NCBI RefSeq assembly: GCF_014203835.1 | Contig: NZ_JACHJW010000001.1 | Span: forward strand, 6,336,501-6,400,500 | DNA: 64,000 bases | DNA from: Micromonospora polyrhachis | GTDB taxonomy: Bacteria; Actinomycetota; Actinomycetes; Mycobacteriales; Micromonosporaceae | Direction of reading: 5' to 3' | In this document: piece by piece, positions 26,181 through 34,267 of the stretch | Layout: every line of letters begins with the position of its first letter | How positions within the stretch are numbered: position 1 is the first letter of the stretch | The notes under the pieces: model-generated | Databases searched by the model: none | The model's input: only the letters and a program-made list of their open reading frames with translations | What the model was told of the DNA's origin: nothing | Translations under genes and position numbers: made by a program

Positions 26181-27350
26181 CTACTGCTTCGGGCGGGGGA
26201 ACAGTCGAAGGCCCGGATTCTGTCCGGAGAGATCCCTGAGGGCGGGTTCGGTGACCGCTGTGTCAGTGAGGTTGAGGTGGCGCAGGTCGAACCGTCGGGC
26301 AAGGGCCAGGGCGAGTTCATCGGTGATCGGTGTCCCGCTCAGGGTCAGGGATTGAAGATCGACGACGCCTGCCAGCAGCGCCAGGACGTCACCGTCGTCG
26401 GCTCCCGGCATGCTGAGGGTCAACCCGTCCAGCCGGGCCGGCAGACGAGTAGCGCCCGCGACACGCGAGCCGCTCAGCCACACCGTACGGACACCCTCGG
26501 GGAACTCGCCGTCCAGCCACAGTACGTCCGCCGCGCGCAGCGTCAGGTCGGTTACGGCCGGGGCGGTGTGTGCCAGATACGCGAATCCCCACGGGTGCGG
26601 TGGGAGGTTGTTGATCGTCAGTGACGTCAACGAGCCGCAGGCATCGTCGGTGCCCACGGAGAAGGCCGAAGCCGTCGTCAGGTGCAGCCGTAATACCCGC
26701 AGCCGGGAAAATCGGTGGAAGGCCGAGAAGGCGTTCTCGCCCAGGGCACAGGCCGTGTGCTCGAGGAGTTCCAGCCCGGGAAGAGCAGGCAGTGCGGACA
26801 GTCCCTGTGCGTCGAACTCATCGGTGTGCAGCTCAAGTGACCAGACCTTGTCGGCCACGTCGGCGAGCCGATCCACGTCGGACCGGCCCCAACACTCGCT
26901 GCGATGATGGATGCTGAACCGGCTGCCGTCATGTCCGGCCGGGAGCGTCGGACCCAGTACGTGAAACGGTGGTGCCCCTTCCTGGACGTGGTACAGCCGG
27001 GACTCGTCGTCGGTGAACCGTCCGCAGCACACCACCTCGACGAGAGTTACGGTCGACGTGCGGTCGATGACCGACAGGTTCACCCATTCCGGCACTCGTC
27101 CATCGCGCCACAACTCGTCGACCACCGCCGACTCGTCACACCACAGCAGCGTTCGGTCACGGTCCGGGTTGCTGTCGTGGGGAAACCTGACCTCGCCCGG
27201 CTGCGGCGAGACGTGCGCGTCGTTCGACTGATTGAGCCGTACCCGGAAGGCCAACGCCGCTGGCAACGCCTCTGTCACCAGTGTGCCCGCGAAGCGCCGC
27301 GCCGCCTCCGCCGAGCTGACCAACCGTGCGGCGAACGTCGTCCGATCCAC
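26181..27350 (-). CDS. Leucine-rich-repeat-like protein, function unknown
   Basis: About 389 residues. The C-terminal half has spaced leucine-rich segments: LPALPGLELLEHT, FSRLRVLRLHL, SLTSLTINNLPP, VTDLTLRAADVLWL, LDGLTLSMPG, LQSLTLSGTPITDELALAL and DLRHLNLTDTAVTEPAL. These fit an LRR solenoid of irregular repeat length. The N-terminal part (PHDSNPDRDRTLLWCDESAV, WVNLSVIDRTSTVTLVEVVCCGRF) is not recognised. There is no signal peptide or TM helix. The start is unclear: GTG at 27350 without Shine-Dalgarno is proposed, because the further-upstream codons are Pro/Gly-rich and unlikely to be coding. It may be a protein-binding scaffold; no partner is evident nearby. Confidence 0.65.
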   Translation of the reverse strand: MDRTTFAARLVSSAEAARRFAGTLVTEALPAALAFRVRLNQSNDAHVSPQPGEVRFPHDSNPDRDRTLLWCDESAVVDELWRDGRVPEWVNLSVIDRTSTVTLVEVVCCGRFTDDESRLYHVQEGAPPFHVLGPTLPAGHDGSRFSIHHRSECWGRSDVDRLADVADKVWSLELHTDEFDAQGLSALPALPGLELLEHTACALGENAFSAFHRFSRLRVLRLHLTTASAFSVGTDDACGSLTSLTINNLPPHPWGFAYLAHTAPAVTDLTLRAADVLWLDGEFPEGVRTVWLSGSRVAGATRLPARLDGLTLSMPGADDGDVLALLAGVVDLQSLTLSGTPITDELALALARRFDLRHLNLTDTAVTEPALRDLSGQNPGLRLFPRPKQ

Positions 27351-27559
27351 TTGATCACAATATCCCGGGACTGACGCCCCCCAGGAGATGCGGTGCGGCG
27401 GTCCGGGCCGGGAAGCTCCGTGGCAGCCGGGCGGACATCGCCCGATGTGCTGGGGCGCGGCGCTGGGGCCCACCGGGTAGCGGTAGCGTTGCGCCACATC
27501 ATGGCCCGCGGACCGGTTGCAGCACCGGTCCGCGTTCGCGATCGTACGGAGGATGACGT

Positions 27560-28966
27560 ATGTCCAACGGCGAAGAGCCGTTCGCGGTACGCGAAGGCAG
27601 GTCCTCGCGGCCGAGCTTCGAGCTTGCGTTGCGTGGCTATGACAAGCGGCAGGTCGACCGGCATCTCGAACAGTTGGACAGCCAGATCGCGATGCTCGCG
27701 AACGATCGGGAGCGCGCAGCCGGCCACATCCGCGAGCTGACCGCTCAACTGGGCCAGCTCAAGACCGAACTGACCGAACTCAGCCAACGGCCGGCCCGGG
27801 TGGACCGGGCCTCGTTTCGTGACCTCGGTCCGACGGTCGACCAGATCCTGGCCCTCTCCGAGCAGCAGGCGGGGCTGATCGTCGCCACCGCGACCCAGCG
27901 CGCGGGCGACCTTGAGACTGAGGCCGAACGGGTACTCATCGAGGCGCAGGAACGGGCCAACCAGACTCGGCGGGACCTTGAGGAGGAGCTGTCGAACCGG
28001 CGGGCGGAGCAGGACAGGGTCAACGAGAAGGTCCGTACCGAGGCGATGGCCGAACTAGCCGAGATTCGTGCGTCGGCGGAGAAGCTACGTGCCGAGGGTG
28101 AGGCCGCGCACGAGCGCGCCCAGCAGGAGGCGAAGCGGGTCAACGAGCAGAGCGTGCAGCAGGTCGAGCAGGCCCGGTCCGCAGCCGAGGCACTGACGAA
28201 GGCGGCGCGTACCCAGATCCAGCAGGAGATCGATGCCGCGCGCAGCAAGAGCCACCAGGAACTGACCCAATGGCAGGCCACCGTCGAGCGTGAACTCAAC
28301 GAGCGCCGCAGTGCCGTGGAACAGGAGTTGACCGAGCAGCGGACGGCGGTGGAGCGGGACCTGGCCAGCCAGCGGGCAGCCGTGGAACAAGAGGTCAACG
28401 CCCTCGTCAACCAGGCCCAGCAGTACGCGACCGACGTGCGCCAACACGCGGACGAGCAAGCCGCCGTCCACCAGGAACAACTCACCGTCGTACAGCAGGA
28501 GATCACGGAACGGCGCGACCTGTTGACCCAGGTGCGGACCGAACTGGAGACCACCAGCCAGCAGCTCGACCAGCTACGCCAGGAGGGGAACGCGGCCGAG
28601 CGGGAACTGACCGAGTTGCTCAACCGCCTTGACGAGGTTCGTCAGGAACTCGCCAGCCAGGCCAACCGGCTGGACGAGACGCGTCGTGCCGCGGACACCG
28701 CCGAGCGGCACGCCAAGGAGGTCCGGGCGCGGGTGCAGCGGGAGGCGAAGCGAGTGGCCGACCTGGCCGCTGCCGCAGTGATGGCCGCCGCCGCCGGCGG
28801 GGGGAGCGCGACCGCGGAGTACCCGATGGTGGCCGCCCGGCCCAGCACCGCGCCCCGGATCGTCACCGTCGAGGAGCCGGCCGAACAGCCCGCTGAGCAG
28901 CCCAGTGGCCAGCTCAACGGCCAGCTCAACGGCCAGCCGGCGGAGCAGGTTGTCGCCAACGGTTAG
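27560..28966 (+). CDS. DivIVA-like long coiled-coil protein
   Basis: 468 residues. The short N-terminal DivIVA-type membrane-curvature motif is [20 protein letters not shown] at about 20-39. It is followed by nearly uninterrupted heptad coiled coil from 40 to about 405, rich in Glu, Arg, Gln and Ala, with repeated blocks such as [16 protein letters not shown] and [16 protein letters not shown]. An Ala/Gly stretch and a tail of Pro-Ala-Glu-Gln and Gln-Leu-Asn-Gly repeats end the protein. In filamentous actinomycetes such proteins (DivIVA, Scy, FilP relatives) organise polar growth or chromosome positioning. The ATG has GGAGGATG. The stop overlaps that of smpB on the opposite strand. Confidence 0.85.
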   Translation: MSNGEEPFAVREGRSSRPSFELALRGYDKRQVDRHLEQLDSQIAMLANDRERAAGHIRELTAQLGQLKTELTELSQRPARVDRASFRDLGPTVDQILALSEQQAGLIVATATQRAGDLETEAERVLIEAQERANQTRRDLEEELSNRRAEQDRVNEKVRTEAMAELAEIRASAEKLRAEGEAAHERAQQEAKRVNEQSVQQVEQARSAAEALTKAARTQIQQEIDAARSKSHQELTQWQATVERELNERRSAVEQELTEQRTAVERDLASQRAAVEQEVNALVNQAQQYATDVRQHADEQAAVHQEQLTVVQQEITERRDLLTQVRTELETTSQQLDQLRQEGNAAERELTELLNRLDEVRQELASQANRLDETRRAADTAERHAKEVRARVQREAKRVADLAAAAVMAAAAGGGSATAEYPMVAARPSTAPRIVTVEEPAEQPAEQPSGQLNGQLNGQPAEQVVANG

Positions 28967-29460
28967 GCAGGTCGTCGGCTCCCCTTGAGCCGGCGACCCA
29001 TCTCCCGGGCGATCTCCCGGTTGGCGTCCCGTTCGGCGAGCGCCTGGCGCTTGTCGAAGCTGCGCTTGCCGCGAGCGAGGCCGATCTCGACCTTTGCCCA
29101 GCCGTCGGCGAAGTACAGCGACAGTGGCACCAGCGTCAGCCCAGGCTCCCGTAGCTTGGTCAGGATCCGGTCGATCTCGACCCGGTGCAGGAGCAGCTTC
29201 CGGATCCGTCGGGGCGCATGGTTGGTCCAGGTGCCGTAGGCGTACTCGGCGATGTGTAGGCCGTACAGCAGTAGTTCGCCGTCGCGCTCCTGGGCGAACG
29301 CGTCCACCAGCGAAGCCCTGCCGGCGCGCAGCGACTTGACCTCGGTGCCGCGTAGCACCAGGCCAGCCTCGTAGGTGCGCAGGATGGCATAGTCGTGATG
29401 CGCACGCTTGTTCGAGGCGATGAGCTGTCGACCGGTGTTGCTGGGCACGTTGCCAAACAT
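28963..29460 (-). CDS. smpB: SsrA-binding protein SmpB
   Basis: 165 residues. SmpB brings tmRNA to stalled ribosomes. Family motifs are in order: [33 protein letters not shown], the ASLVDAF segment, [29 protein letters not shown], and the basic tail [28 protein letters not shown]. The ATG at 29460 gives a slightly long N-terminus; GTG at 29448 would give the shorter canonical start. Neither has a clear Shine-Dalgarno. The stop codon overlaps that of the convergent DivIVA-like gene in TTAG (28963-28966). No ssrA (tmRNA) gene was recognised in the window. Confidence 0.93.
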   Translation of the reverse strand: MFGNVPSNTGRQLIASNKRAHHDYAILRTYEAGLVLRGTEVKSLRAGRASLVDAFAQERDGELLLYGLHIAEYAYGTWTNHAPRRIRKLLLHRVEIDRILTKLREPGLTLVPLSLYFADGWAKVEIGLARGKRSFDKRQALAERDANREIAREMGRRLKGSRRPA

Positions 29461-29567
29461 AGTCGGCACGAAGCCGCTGAACGATCCGGGCACGCTAACG
29501 AGCCGTTTGGCGGATATGTGCTCGGGGTGGGCTGAGGAAAGCCGGTTCTCGTGTCAGAATCTCCGCC

Positions 29568-30311
29568 ATGACCAACGTCGCGTGTGTCGCATGTGGACAC
29601 GACGATCAGGGCGACAGCTCATACTGCGTGAATCCCACGTGCGGCGCGCTGCTCTCCCCGGTCGACCGGACCACGTCCGCTCCGAGGCAGGAGGTCCGGC
29701 AAGACACGCGAGAAGTCCGGCGGGACGACGGCGGCATCGATACCGACTTGACCGGCACCGGCGCCGCTGACCCGGCCGCTGCCGATCGTGCCGGCCGGCG
29801 GCCCGCCGACCCCGCTCCGGCGGTTGTCGCCGGTCCGTCGGTCGAGAAGCGGTCCGGCCAGCGGCAGTTCGTGATCGCCGCCGCGCTGGTGACCCTCGTG
29901 GCGCTGACGGTGACCGCCTTCGCACTGCTGCGCGATGACGATCCAGTCGCCGAAGTTCCTCGGCCGACCCGTGGGTCGATGAGCCCCGAGATGGTGGCGC
30001 AGGTGATGGATGCCCGGCCCACCGAGGTGGAGGTCCAGGACGAGCAGAAGGCGGCGGTAGTGCGGTGGACCGCCGCCAACCAGAGCAATGGACAGCATCT
30101 GGTGCAGGTCCTCGCCGCCGGTACGGGAATGCGGTCCCGGGTCGACGCGGTGCCCATCGGGAATGGTGAGTTCCGCGTCGACGGGCTCGACCCGAACGCC
30201 GGTTACTGCTTCCGGGTCGGCACGGTGGTCTTCTGGGACACCCCTGCGGCGGTTACCTGGTCGGAGGCTCGCTGCATCCGCGGGGCTACGTGGCGCAGCC
30301 CGCTCGGATAG
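29568..30311 (+). CDS. Zinc-ribbon, single-TM protein with extracytoplasmic FN3-like domain
   Basis: 247 residues. The N-terminal zinc ribbon is C6-x2-C9 and C20-x4-C25 (VACVACGH, SYCVNPTCGALL). A charged cytoplasmic linker runs to about 97, then one TM helix (QFVIAAALVTLVALTVTAFALL, about 99-120). The outer part holds a fibronectin-III-like sandwich (AAVVRWTAANQSNGQHLVQVL, FRVDGLDPNAGYCFRVGTV, TWSEARCI) with two Cys. No Shine-Dalgarno; the ATG at 29568 starts the zinc ribbon cleanly. It is followed 67 nt later by a LamG-type membrane protein on the same strand, probably co-expressed. Function unknown; the layout suggests a cytoplasm-to-surface link. Confidence 0.75.
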   Translation: MTNVACVACGHDDQGDSSYCVNPTCGALLSPVDRTTSAPRQEVRQDTREVRRDDGGIDTDLTGTGAADPAAADRAGRRPADPAPAVVAGPSVEKRSGQRQFVIAAALVTLVALTVTAFALLRDDDPVAEVPRPTRGSMSPEMVAQVMDARPTEVEVQDEQKAAVVRWTAANQSNGQHLVQVLAAGTGMRSRVDAVPIGNGEFRVDGLDPNAGYCFRVGTVVFWDTPAAVTWSEARCIRGATWRSPLG

Positions 30312-30378
30312 CAAAACCGATGATCGATCTGCTCCATCTGCTCCGCCGACAACGTCAGTATCGAGCCCTGGGAGAGTC

Positions 30379-31128
30379 GTGCAGTCGCGAACGGTGACGG
30401 TATTTGCCGGACTCGGCGCAGGTGTGGCCGTACTTGTCGCCGCGGTGGCGGTGTTGTGGCCGCCGCCAGAACGCGGGCAGACTGACCCGTCCCTGCCCGA
30501 ACTACCCGACGCGGTGCAGGTCGCGGTGGACGAGGGGGGAATCGCCACCGCGGACTGTCCCAACGGCATGGACTGGCATACCGATGGGGTTCGCGGTGAG
30601 GTGGTCGACCTCAACGGCAGTAACGAGTACTGCGCGACGGCCGGGCCAATGGTGGACACGACCGCCAGTTACTCGGTGTCCGCCTGGGTGAAGCTCGCTG
30701 TCCCTCCCGGCAAGCTGGCCATGGCGGCCGTTGGCCAGGACGGCACCAACGCGAGCGGCTTCTATCTGCAGTACAGCTGGTATCACGGCAAGTGGGCGTT
30801 CAACTGGATGGAGGCGGATGTCATCGACCCGGCCGACAACGTCACGGCCACCTCGGACGAGCCGGTGACCACGGAGTGGACCCATCTGGTGGGCACCTAC
30901 GACGCGAAGACGAAACGGATCCAGGTCTACGTCAACGGTGTACCGGGCACCACCCGGACCATCGGCAAGCCGTGGCGGGCGACCGGTCCGCTCACCATCG
31001 GCCGGGCGAAGTGGAACGGCCAGCCGAGCAACTACCTGCGGGGCAATGTCGACGACGTCCGGCTCTGGACCCGGGCGCTGCGCCCCGACGAAGTCGTCGG
31101 GCTCTTCACCGCCCCGCCGGCCGCGTGA
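30379..31128 (+). CDS. Membrane-anchored LamG/concanavalin-A-like domain protein
   Basis: 249 residues. An N-terminal anchor or signal (RTVTVFAGLGAGVAVLVAAVAVLW) without an obvious cleavage site precedes a LamG-3-type jelly roll from about 65: GEVVDLNGSNEYCATAG, SYSVSAWVKLAVPPGKLAMAAVGQ, WTHLVGTYDAKTKRIQVYVNGV, PLTIGRAKWNGQPSNYLRGNVDDVRLW and RALRPDEVVGLF. Such domains bind glycans or proteins at the surface. The GTG at 30379 has GGGAGAG upstream; the longer open frame overlaps the preceding gene and is not coding there. Confidence 0.8.
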   Translation: MQSRTVTVFAGLGAGVAVLVAAVAVLWPPPERGQTDPSLPELPDAVQVAVDEGGIATADCPNGMDWHTDGVRGEVVDLNGSNEYCATAGPMVDTTASYSVSAWVKLAVPPGKLAMAAVGQDGTNASGFYLQYSWYHGKWAFNWMEADVIDPADNVTATSDEPVTTEWTHLVGTYDAKTKRIQVYVNGVPGTTRTIGKPWRATGPLTIGRAKWNGQPSNYLRGNVDDVRLWTRALRPDEVVGLFTAPPAA

Positions 31129-31138
31129 CCGGCACCCC

Positions 31139-33451
31139 TCACCGTTCGGCCGGCTCAAGTCGTACCACGATGGACTTCGAGGTCGGGGTGTTGCTGGTTT
31201 CGGCGGTTGAATCCAACGGCACGAGCACGTTCGCCTCAGGGAAGTACGCCGCGGCGCAGCCCCGCGCCGTCGGGTAGGCCACGATCCGGAACCGCTGCGC
31301 GCGGCGTTCCTGGACGCCGCCGGCACCGTCGGGCCACTCGCTGACGATGTCGGTGTACGCGCCGTCCGCGAGCTGCCGCTCGGCCAGGTCCGCCGGATTG
31401 ACGAAGACCACCCGGCGGCCGCCGGAGATGCCCCGGTACCGGTCGTCCAGGCCGTACACGGTGGTGTTGTACTGGTCGTGCGAGCGCAGGGTCTGCAGGA
31501 TCAGCCGGCCGGGCGGCACCCGGAGCACGTCGAGCCGGTTGGCGGTGAACATGGCCCGACCGGCGGCGGTGCCGAAGGTGCGGCTGTCCCGGGGGCCGTG
31601 CGGCAGCTGGAAGCCGCCCGGCTGGCGTACCCGGGTGTTGAAGTCGGCGAAGCCAGGGACGACCTGGGCAATCCGGTCCCGGATCAGGTCGTAGTCACCG
31701 ACGAACGCCCGCCACGGGATCGCCACCCTGCCGCCGAGGACCCGTTCGGCCAGTTCACAGACGATCGCCACCTCGGAGCGGAGCGCCGGGTGCGCCGGGG
31801 TGAGCCGGCCCCGGGAAGCATGCACCATACTCATCGAGTCCTCCACCGTGACGAACTGCGCGCCACCGACCTGGACGTCCCGCTCGGTACGCCCCAGCGT
31901 CGGCAGGATCAGCGCGGTCTCGCCGACGGCCGCGTGTGACCCGTTGAGTTTCGTGGAAACCTGCACGGTCAACGCGCAGCGGGCCAGCGCGGCCCGGGTC
32001 ACGTCGGTGTCCGGGGTGGCCCGGACGAAGTTGCCGCCCACGGCGAAGAAGACCGAAGCCCGACCGTCGCGCATCGCCCGGATCGCCTCGACCACGTCGT
32101 AACCCGGCTCGCGAGGTGGGGCGAACCGGAATTCGCGTTCGAGCGCGTCGAGGAAGACGGCCGGTGGCTTCTCGTTGATGCCCATCGTCCGGTCACCCTG
32201 GACGTTGCTGTGTCCGCGTACCGGGCAGACGCCGGCACCGGGGCGGCCGATGTTGCCGCGTAGCAACAGGAAGTTGACGATCTCGCGGATCGTCGCCACG
32301 GAGTTGCGGTGCTGGGTGAGCCCCATCGCCCAGCAGACCACGATCCGCCGGGAGCCCAGCACGAGCTGGTGTACCCGGTCGATCTCCTCCCGGGTCAGTC
32401 CGGTCGCCTCGGCGACATCGGCCCAGGAGAGCTCGGCCAGGTGCGCCGCGTACGCCTCGAAGCCGTGGCAGTGCTCGGCGATGAACTCGTGGTCCAGCAC
32501 GGTGCCCGGGGCGACCCGTTCGGCGTCCAGCAGCAGCCGGCCGAGCGCCTGGAAGAACGCCAGGTCACCGTTGACCCGGATCTGGCAGAACTCGTCAGCC
32601 AGGCGGCTGCCCCGACCGAGCAGCCCCGCTGCCGTCTGCGGGTTGTCGAACCGGCCTAGTCCGGCCTCGGGCAGCGGGTTCACCGCGACGATGCGCGCGC
32701 CGGCACGCTTGGCCCGGTCCAACGCCATCAGCATCCGCGGGTGGTTGGTGCCGGGGTTCTGCCCGACCACCAGGATCAGGTCGGCGGCGTGGATGTCGTC
32801 CAGGGAGACGCTGCCCTTGCCGATGCCGATCGTCTCCGTCAGCGCCGCCCCGCTGGACTCGTGGCACATGTTGCTGCAGTCCGGCAGGTTGTTCGTCCCG
32901 AAGGCGCGTACGAAGAGCTGGTAGAGGAAGGCGGCCTCGTTGCTGGTCCGGCCGGAGGTGTAGAAGATGGCCTGGTCCGGGGAGGTGAGAGCGGTCAGCG
33001 TGCGGGCCACCAGGTCGTACGCCTCGTCCCAGTCGATCGGGTGGTAGTGGTCGGAGCCTGGTCGTTTGACCATCGGTTCGGTGAGTCGGCCCTGCTGCCC
33101 GAGCCAGTAGTCGCTGCGATCGGCCAGGTCGGAGATCGGATGTCGGGCGAAGAACTCCCGGTCGATCCGACGTACGGTCGCCTCGTCGGCCACCGCCTTC
33201 GCCCCGTTCTCGCAGAACTCGGCGACGTGCCGGTGTGCGGCGTCCGGCTCCGGCCAGGCGCAGCCGGGGCAGTCGAAGCCGTCTGCCTGGTTGACCCGTA
33301 GCAGGGTGAGCGCGGTCCGACCGGCCCCCATCTGCGCGACACCGTGCCGGACAGCGGAGAGTACGGCGGGCAGCCCGGCCGCGTGGTCCAGCGGGGGACC
33401 GACCGTCGGGTCGTCGTCCTGCGGATCCTCGACCGGTGGCTTGCGCGTCAT
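31139..33451 (-). CDS. FdhF/YdeP-type molybdopterin oxidoreductase
   Basis: 770 residues, about the length of YdeP-type formate-dehydrogenase-alpha-like proteins. The N-terminal Cys region is DGFDCPGCAWPEP. SNMCHESSGAALTETIGIGKGSV matches the family's substitute for the metal-ligand loop (Cys, then Ser, no Sec codon). Molybdopterin-binding segments include LILVVGQNPGTNHPRM, RIVAVNPLPEAGL, CWAMGLTQHRNS, GAGVCPVRGHSNVQGDRTMG and, in the C-terminal molydop-binding barrel, LQTLRSHDQYNTTVYGLDDRYRGISGGR. It likely reduces or oxidises a small compound in the cytoplasm; E. coli YdeP is linked to acid resistance. No partner subunit or fdhD gene is adjacent. The ATG at 33451 lacks a strong Shine-Dalgarno. 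Confidence 0.88.
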   Translation of the reverse strand: MTRKPPVEDPQDDDPTVGPPLDHAAGLPAVLSAVRHGVAQMGAGRTALTLLRVNQADGFDCPGCAWPEPDAAHRHVAEFCENGAKAVADEATVRRIDREFFARHPISDLADRSDYWLGQQGRLTEPMVKRPGSDHYHPIDWDEAYDLVARTLTALTSPDQAIFYTSGRTSNEAAFLYQLFVRAFGTNNLPDCSNMCHESSGAALTETIGIGKGSVSLDDIHAADLILVVGQNPGTNHPRMLMALDRAKRAGARIVAVNPLPEAGLGRFDNPQTAAGLLGRGSRLADEFCQIRVNGDLAFFQALGRLLLDAERVAPGTVLDHEFIAEHCHGFEAYAAHLAELSWADVAEATGLTREEIDRVHQLVLGSRRIVVCWAMGLTQHRNSVATIREIVNFLLLRGNIGRPGAGVCPVRGHSNVQGDRTMGINEKPPAVFLDALEREFRFAPPREPGYDVVEAIRAMRDGRASVFFAVGGNFVRATPDTDVTRAALARCALTVQVSTKLNGSHAAVGETALILPTLGRTERDVQVGGAQFVTVEDSMSMVHASRGRLTPAHPALRSEVAIVCELAERVLGGRVAIPWRAFVGDYDLIRDRIAQVVPGFADFNTRVRQPGGFQLPHGPRDSRTFGTAAGRAMFTANRLDVLRVPPGRLILQTLRSHDQYNTTVYGLDDRYRGISGGRRVVFVNPADLAERQLADGAYTDIVSEWPDGAGGVQERRAQRFRIVAYPTARGCAAAYFPEANVLVPLDSTAETSNTPTSKSIVVRLEPAER

Positions 33452-33532
33452 GTGGACAGTCTCACGCAACGGCCAGCCGCGACGCCATGGGTCAGACCGT
33501 CCGGTATCGCCGCTACCCAGGAACACACGACG

Positions 33533-34215
33533 ATGATCCCGGCGCAGAACGACCAGTGGATCACTGAGCTGATGGCCCAAGAGCGCTTTTGTCGTGCTCT
33601 ACCGTCGGTTTGGGTGCATCCAGTGTCGCTCCAGCAACAACAGTTGTTCACAAACCCGAGCATCGCTGCCGGGTTTCGACCCAGCCGTGCTGATGCGGGC
33701 ACTGCCGGCGTACTCGAGCGCGCACAACTCGCCGATACGGCATATCGGGCCGGGGACGACCTGCTCGCCGGTGCGGCCGCAGATGTCGCCGGCAGGGTCG
33801 GTGGCGATGCCAACCACTACTGGACTGCCTTTGGGCCGACCAACGTACGGCTCCATGAGGCCGCCACACTGGTGGTGTTGGGTGAGCCGGACCGGGCGCT
33901 GAAGGCCAGTGTGGAGATCCCGACCGACGAACTGCTGACGCTGCCTGCCGAGCGGCGGGCGAACCACCTGCTCACCTTGCGCTGGCCCACCTGCTCACCT
34001 TGCGCTGGCCCACCTGCTCGCCTTGCGTTGGCGCACGTGCAGGTGGGGGAACTGGCCGAGGCGGGGGAGCGGCTGGTGGAGGGGGACCGGTTGTCCCCGG
34101 GGGGCGGGACCGGCCGGTATCCCGTGAGGCGATGGGGGATGTGCTGCGCGGTCTGCGGGGTGACCCGCCGGACCCGATCGCGGTGTTGGCTGAGCGCATG
34201 AAGGTCGGTGCCTGA
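33533..34215 (+). pseudogene. Remnant of an XRE-type regulator with TPR-like C-terminus
   Basis: Only the C-terminal part of the actinobacterial helix-turn-helix/TPR regulator family is recognisable: AAADVAGRVGGDANHYWTAFGPTNVRLHEAA, LGEPDRAL, ERRANHLL, then LALAHVQVGELAEAGERLVEGDRLSP. There is no helix-turn-helix upstream. Two extra 23-bp units (33966-34034), together with a nearby 1-base loss, keep this frame open. A later shift at the G-run near 34100 moves the ending (RDRPVSREAMGDVLRGL, AVLAERMKVGA, stop 34213-34215) into another frame. A decayed gene; the left boundary is approximate. Confidence 0.7.
33966..34034. repeat. 23-bp tandem repeat (three copies) in the regulator remnant
   Basis: Copies at 33966-33988 and 33989-34011 are identical (starting ACCTGCTCACCTTGCGCTGG); the third, 34012-34034, has three changes. 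Two added units give +46 bp, a net +1 frame change. Confidence 0.88.
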
Positions 34216-34267
34216 TGCGAGTGGCTTCCCCGATCATCTGGATGAGCGACCACGGGGCTGTTCAGGG

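Noticed and set aside
28085-28480. Leu/Val-rich minus-strand frame that mimics a membrane protein
   Set aside because: It is the complement of the Gln/Glu-rich coiled coil of the DivIVA-like gene, where antisense codons become Leu and Val.
28963-29567. tmRNA (ssrA) gene near smpB
   Set aside because: No tRNA-Ala-like acceptor ends or tag-peptide frame ending in Ala-Ala could be seen around smpB.
31139-33451. Selenocysteine-containing formate dehydrogenase
   Set aside because: No in-frame TGA at the metal-ligand position; the loop reads NMCHESSG as in YdeP-type proteins.
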